A stretch of 64,000 bases of DNA from Circinella minor (Eukaryota > Mucoromycota > Mucoromycetes > Mucorales > Lichtheimiaceae), in assembly GCA_016758965.1 (NCBI GenBank), contig JAEPRB010000077.1:96756-160755 (forward strand). The letters run 5' to 3'. The position numbers and the translations under genes were made by a program. Of this stretch, positions 59,546 to 64,000 are shown one piece after another; position 1 is the first letter of the stretch; each line of letters begins with the position of its first letter. Below the pieces are notes generated by a model, which saw only the letters and a list, made by a program, of their open reading frames with translations, searched no databases and was not told the DNA's origin.

Positions 59546-60004
59546 TATGGATCGTGTGATTTTCCGTTCCAAGTTACTTCCGCTTTCTCAAAAAAAATCA
59601 TTTGCTTTGGATTCATGTTGTGCGGATTTGGAAGTATAAAGAATGTTATTTTGATTAAGTCTCTCTTTCCCGTTTCTTAATGTTCTTCCGGAACATCCCA
59701 AAACCAGTAAATTTAATGGGAAAAAAACGGAATCAACCATTTTATTTCCTTATTGTATCTTGAAGTCGCATGATTCAAGGATCAGAAGATAAAAGTGATT
59801 CACTTTTTGCGAACAGAAGAAATAATACTAATAACGTGGTCAGGATTAGTTCCCAGTTTCTAAATAAGTAATGTTTATAGATACTATAATCATTAAGCGA
59901 ATACATGTATTTTATCGGAGAGACTATTGTTTGATCTTTACGTACCGAGTTTTTCTATAATAGATTTTGGACGATAATTTTGTGCGAAACGACGTCCATT
60001 TTGT

Positions 60005-60010
60005 GCGGGG
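60005..60010 (+). promoter_or_regulatory. Mig1/CreA-type GC box
   Basis: GCGGGG preceded by an AT-rich run (ATTTTGTGCGGGGAA), the arrangement bound by Mig1-type glucose repressors. It lies about 750 bp upstream of the hexose-type transporter start. The assignment is by motif only. Confidence 0.4.
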
Positions 60011-60614
60011 AAGCAATTATTATTGCAGAACAATGGAAATTTGAGATGGTCAGGATGCCCGTCATAAAAAAAAAGATATATATTTTCCACCACCTAAAAA
60101 CTCATACGTACTCAATATCTTGTTTATTATTCTATTCGAGCCCGTCTGAAAAAGGGTGTGTAAAATAAAAGCAAAATGATGTTATCTTTTTTTGTGGTCC
60201 TATTCCTATTCCTGGTCCTGGTTCTTTTTTTTTTTTTTCAATTATTTTATGATCACCCGTAGTTTCATGCAAAACAGGAGTATTTTTTTTTTGTCTACAA
60301 ACAGTATCATGTAAACCACAACGTTCTTAGACAAATTGTTTACTAAGATTAATGTGACAACTACAATAAAAATAAATGAGACACACGGACAATGAAAAAA
60401 AGAAATAATCTTATACAAATGTATGACAGATATACTCGTGGGATAAAAATAAGAAACTGGAGAAACAAAGAAGCCCATTCTATACCACATTTCATATAAC
60501 ACAAGGGTATGCTGTAGTATCTTGGGTTCAAGTTGTACAGAAAGTTATATCTTTCCATTTCTCCCCGCGCTTAACTTTTTCTTTTTGTGATCCTATTAAG
60601 AAACGGGTAACTTA

Positions 60615-60656
60615 AAAAAGGGGACCCTTTTTTGTCTTCACCTGAACCCTATAAAA
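60615..60656 (+). promoter_or_regulatory. STRE-like AAAAAGGGGACCC element with TATA box
   Basis: AAAAAAGGGGACCCTTTTTT near 60615-60634 is a near-palindrome holding AGGGG/CCCCT (Msn2/Nrg1/Mig1-like core), 16 bp upstream of TATAAAA at 60650-60656. The transporter ATG is 104 bp further on, a usual TATA-to-start spacing for fungi. Confidence 0.5.
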
Positions 60657-60759
60657 GTAATGAGAAATACTCTACAATAAAACTTAAACGACTCTTTTTT
60701 TTCCACCTTTTTCTGCTTCTTTTTCACTTTTTTTTTTCAAGAAAAAAAAAAAAACAAAA

Positions 60760-60851
60760 ATGGTACAAGCAAATTGGCGAGTTTATGTTGTATCATTATT
60801 TGCTGCCATTGGTGGTTTTTGCTTTGGATATGATACAGGTGTTTTGAGTGT

Positions 60852-60888
<37 letters not shown>

Positions 60889-63472
60889 ATCTGTTACATC
60901 CATTCTCAGCAAAACTATTTTATATGTCCCTTAAATTAAAAGAAAAAAAAAGCATTGGAAACAAAAAAAAACTAACTACGATATGTAATAGGGTGTACTG
61001 ACCATGGAGCACTTTATTTGGACCATGCGAGGACGTAGCTTTTTGACACCATTGGAAACAGGTACACTGACTGGTCTATTGCTAGCTGGTTGTTTTGTAG
61101 GAGCATTATCTGCAGGTATGTAACATAATTGTAACAAATTAAATCAAAAATAATTATTAATACTCATCGTACGTAAAAAAAAAAAAAAAACTTAGGTCAA
61201 ACTGCTGAAATTCTTAGTCGAAAGCGCACAATTATTCTTGCTTCAATTGTATTCATGATTGGCTGTGCCATCCAAACTGCCGCTAATGGTTACGCTATGA
61301 TGGTCACTGGTCGTGCTATTGCTGGTAATATATTGTTAGTTGGCGTGTTGTGGTTATAATTGTATATTATTATATTATTATATTATTACGCTACATTTTT
61401 TTTTTTTTTTTTTTTTTGCATTTACTATTATTTATCATACTTGTACTACCTCATTAGGTCTCGGTGTTGGTTCTTTATCCATGGTTGTACCTTTGTATCA
61501 GGTATGTGCTTTTATATTCAGATATAATTATCAATTGCTTTCATATGATTAGCTGTTGCAACGCCTACTTGTGACTCTTACCCTCTTTCTAATATATACA
61601 ACTCTTTTATATTATTTACTAGTCTGAATTAGGTTAGTTGGAGGAACGACTTTATCATCTTTTGGTTTCTCTATATGAGGTTCTGGTGTCTCCGTTATAC
61701 TCATTTTCTCACACTTACTTATTCACATACAAATTATTTTTGTTATTTACATTATCATTTAGCTCCCAAGGAAATTCGAGGTCGACTTATCTCCTTGCAA
61801 CAATTTATGATTACGGCAGGACTCATGGTGTAAGTTAACATTAATATTTTTTATTCATATTTTTCAAAATACTCGCGTATAATAATTGTATACTCACGTC
61901 AAGCAAATTACACATAGAGCCTTTTGGTGCGGTGCAGGTAAATTTTATATAACAATCACAGTAGTATTCTAAAACTTACTTGCCAGCTACTCCAAAAAAA
62001 AAAAAAGTAGATGTGTATTCACTGTGGACACTAATAAATTATTGTTGAATTATTTACAGGAACTCAGTATATCGAAGGTGAAGCCTCATGGCGTATTCCA
62101 ATTGGTATTCAAATAGGTCCCGGTCTCGTTCTTGCCATTGGTGCCCTCTTTTTACCTTACTCTCCTCGTTGGCTTGTTAGTAAGGGTCGTAATGAAGAAG
62201 CATTGGAAGTACTTGCCCGATTACATGCTGGTGGTGACCGCAGCTCACCTGTTGTAAATGAAGAGTACAATGATATTATCCAGCAAGTCGAATTGGAACG
62301 TAAAATATCTGTCACTTCATATACAGAACTTTTCAGACCAAAGAACCGTCGTCGTTTAATTTTGGGTATCTTTATCCAAATATTTCAACAATTTACAGGT
62401 ATCAACAGTATTATGTATTATGCCCCACGTATATTTTTGCAAGCTGGTATTGCCGAATCCAGTGCGACATTGATTGCTTCTGGTGTTAATGGTGTCCTCA
62501 ACATGTTGGCTACACTTCCTGCAGTCTTGTATTTGGATAGATTGGGTCGTCGTGGTACCTTAATCAGTGGAGCCATTTTTATGGGATCTGCGATGCTCCT
62601 TTGTGGTATTGTTATGGGTGCTGTTGCTGATATTGAATATAATGAAGAAACGGGTCAAAATGAAGTTGTTTTAGGATTTAATCAACATGCCTCATACTTT
62701 TGTATTGTTATGATTTACTTTTTTGTTGCTGGATTTGCTTACTCATGGGGCGTAAGTAGTATATATATATATATATATATTGTGTATATATAATTTACGA
62801 TAATTAACGAACATAAAAAAAAATTGCTTGTTTTTTTTTTTTGTAATTTAGCCTGTTGGTTGGGTATATCCCGCTGAAATCTTTCCTTTGAACATTCGTG
62901 CCAAGGCTACTTCCTTGACAACTGCTGCTAATTGGCTTATGAAGTAAGTACTTATTATAAAAAGTGGATTTAGGCTATGTTTATTAATTTTTTAATTTCA
63001 TTATTATTAATTTCTTATTATATAGCTTTGTCATATCACAGATAGTTCCAATCATGCTTTCTTCTATTACTTGGGGAACTTATATCTTCTTTGGTTGTTG
63101 TTGCTTTGGTAAAGTATATAAAGCATTAATAGAAATGTTTACTGAATGATGGATATAAAAAGTTAAGGATGACATATACTAATTATAGATAATTCTATTG
63201 AAAAAAAAATAGTTATGTCAGTTTGTGTCTATATATTCTATCCTGAGACCAAAGGTAATTATAATATTATTAAATCAGTTTATACGTATATAGTCTAATA
63301 CATTTACGTTATACTTATCACAACAATATATACTTTTATTAATGTAGGACGTTCATTGGAAGAAATGGATTTGGTTTTCGATGGCCCAATTTTGGTATAC
63401 AAGCAAAAGAAATCCGCAGGTGATCAAGAAAAGACTCATCATACTGAAGAAAAAGGCGAATTTGAAGGTTAA
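60760..63472 (+). CDS. MFS sugar porter (hexose transporter type)
   Basis: Twelve exons: 60760-60849, 60992-61115, 61196-61324, 61458-61501, 61623-61632, 61763-61829, 61918-61937, 62060-62751, 62852-62943, 63026-63108, 63213-63254 and 63348-63472; 505 aa. Sugar-porter marks in order: GGFCFGYDTGVLSG in TM1, GRAIAGLGVGSLSM, SELAPKEIRGRL, LPYSPRWLVSKGR, QQFTGINSIMYYAP, LDRLGRRG, PAEIFPLNIRAKA and PETKGRSLEEMD. Twelve TM segments are expected at the plasma membrane, with proton-coupled or facilitated uptake of a hexose. The exact sugar cannot be read. Exon 5 is only 10 nt (coding SEL plus one base) and exon 7 only 20 nt, yet both are needed to restore conserved motifs. The T run in intron 1 is about 27 long. 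The start follows an A-rich leader and precedes TM1 by about eight residues. A TATA box and GC-box sites lie upstream. Confidence 0.92.
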
Positions 63473-63846
63473 GAATAATTTGATAAACCATCACTGATGG
63501 TATCTGGAAATTCACGTTTTTACGCCACTCCTTATATATACCTTTTCTCTCTCTTCTTTTAAAAGAATTTCGTACGTACGTACGTATGACCCGAATTTTA
63601 CTATTATTAATGAATATACATCGTCTATTTTACACCTCTTCTTCAACTATATCTTTTTCATTTATTCATACGTATTTTCTCTTTGTTATGTACTAATTAT
63701 TATTATTATTTCCATTAAATTATTGTTTCTTATAAAACAATAAAATATGTTGCTGCCATAAAGCCATAATAATATATATATTATATTGTAACGTACCGAA
63801 ACTTAAAAACATAACTTGTATCAATATTATTGTCGTTACTGTCTCA
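63473..63846 (+). other. 3' flank of the sugar transporter
   Basis: AT-rich DNA with a tandem ACGT repeat (CGTACGTACGTACGTATG, about 63572) and an AATAAA near 63740 that could serve as a polyadenylation signal. No gene is seen. Confidence 0.55.

Positions 63847-64000
<154 letters not shown>

Larger units (their letters stand above)
59094..60759 (+). promoter_or_regulatory. Intergenic region and promoter of the sugar transporter
   Basis: 1.7 kb between two plus-strand genes. Open frames rely on T runs and are not credible. It contains GC-box-type sites at 60005 and about 60620 and a TATA box at 60650. Pyrimidine-rich DNA (60700-60740) leads into an A-rich start context (ACAAAAATGG). Confidence 0.55.

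Noticed and set aside
60528..60540. GGGTTCAAGTTG resembling a tRNA T-loop
   Set aside because: No matching acceptor, D or anticodon arms within 90 bases.

Overview
This is AT-rich, intron-rich eukaryotic nuclear DNA from a filamentous fungus. The best fit is an early-diverging Mucoromycota (Mucorales-type) genome. The evidence is short GT-AG introns, long A/T homopolymers beside start codons, dense microsatellites, poly-Gln/Asn/Ser-rich regulators, F-box proteins with a TPR-like N-terminus or LRR tail, tandem MFS transporters and a Galpha/RhoGAP signalling set. I cannot assign a genus. I found no rRNA, tRNA, CRISPR array, prokaryotic element or viral gene.

Layout. 1-2632: a decayed F-box/LRR gene with a 501 bp TA-flanked inverted-repeat element in its intron. 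3.7-8.2 kb: an Nrg1-type C2H2 zinc-finger gene (-), divergent from a mitochondrial ribosomal protein mL57-type gene (+), then a Pap1/Yap-type bZIP gene (-). 11.7-18.4 kb: a tandem pair of DHA2 (14-TM, Fnx1/Vba-like) transporters (+). 19.2-21.1 kb: a second, intact F-box gene (-). 22.8-24.7 kb: a tiny single-TM protein (-), divergent from an EI24/Rrt8-like membrane protein (+). 25.5-26.3 kb: a gene encoding only the N-terminal part of a Nic96/Nup93-type nucleoporin (-). 27-39.5 kb: a gene-poor accessory stretch. It holds decayed coding remnants, three terminal-inverted-repeat elements from two families, a 216 bp tandem duplication, long direct repeats and one unplaced two-exon gene whose last exon has absorbed one of the elements. 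41-42.5 kb: a canonical G-protein alpha subunit (-). 44.6-48.9 kb: a Bro1/ALIX-type ESCRT adaptor (-). 54.2 kb: a small orphan gene (+). 57-59.1 kb: a Sac7/Bag7-like RhoGAP (+). 60.8-63.5 kb: a hexose-type sugar transporter with 12 exons, including a 10-nt and a 20-nt microexon (+). The window ends inside a long (ATT)n microsatellite.

The intact genes are housekeeping or signalling functions (transcription, mitochondrial translation, transport, ubiquitin ligase adaptor, heterotrimeric G protein, Rho GTPase control, multivesicular body sorting) and do not form one pathway. I see no complete new system. The best leads are the 27-39.5 kb accessory stretch, the stand-alone Nic96 N-terminal protein, an exon-like open frame without a start codon at 34.5-34.8 kb, the microexons of the sugar transporter, and an apparent excess of the palindrome TACGTA in non-coding DNA.

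Exon boundaries were set by hand from GT-AG sites, reading phase and family alignment from memory. No search was run.
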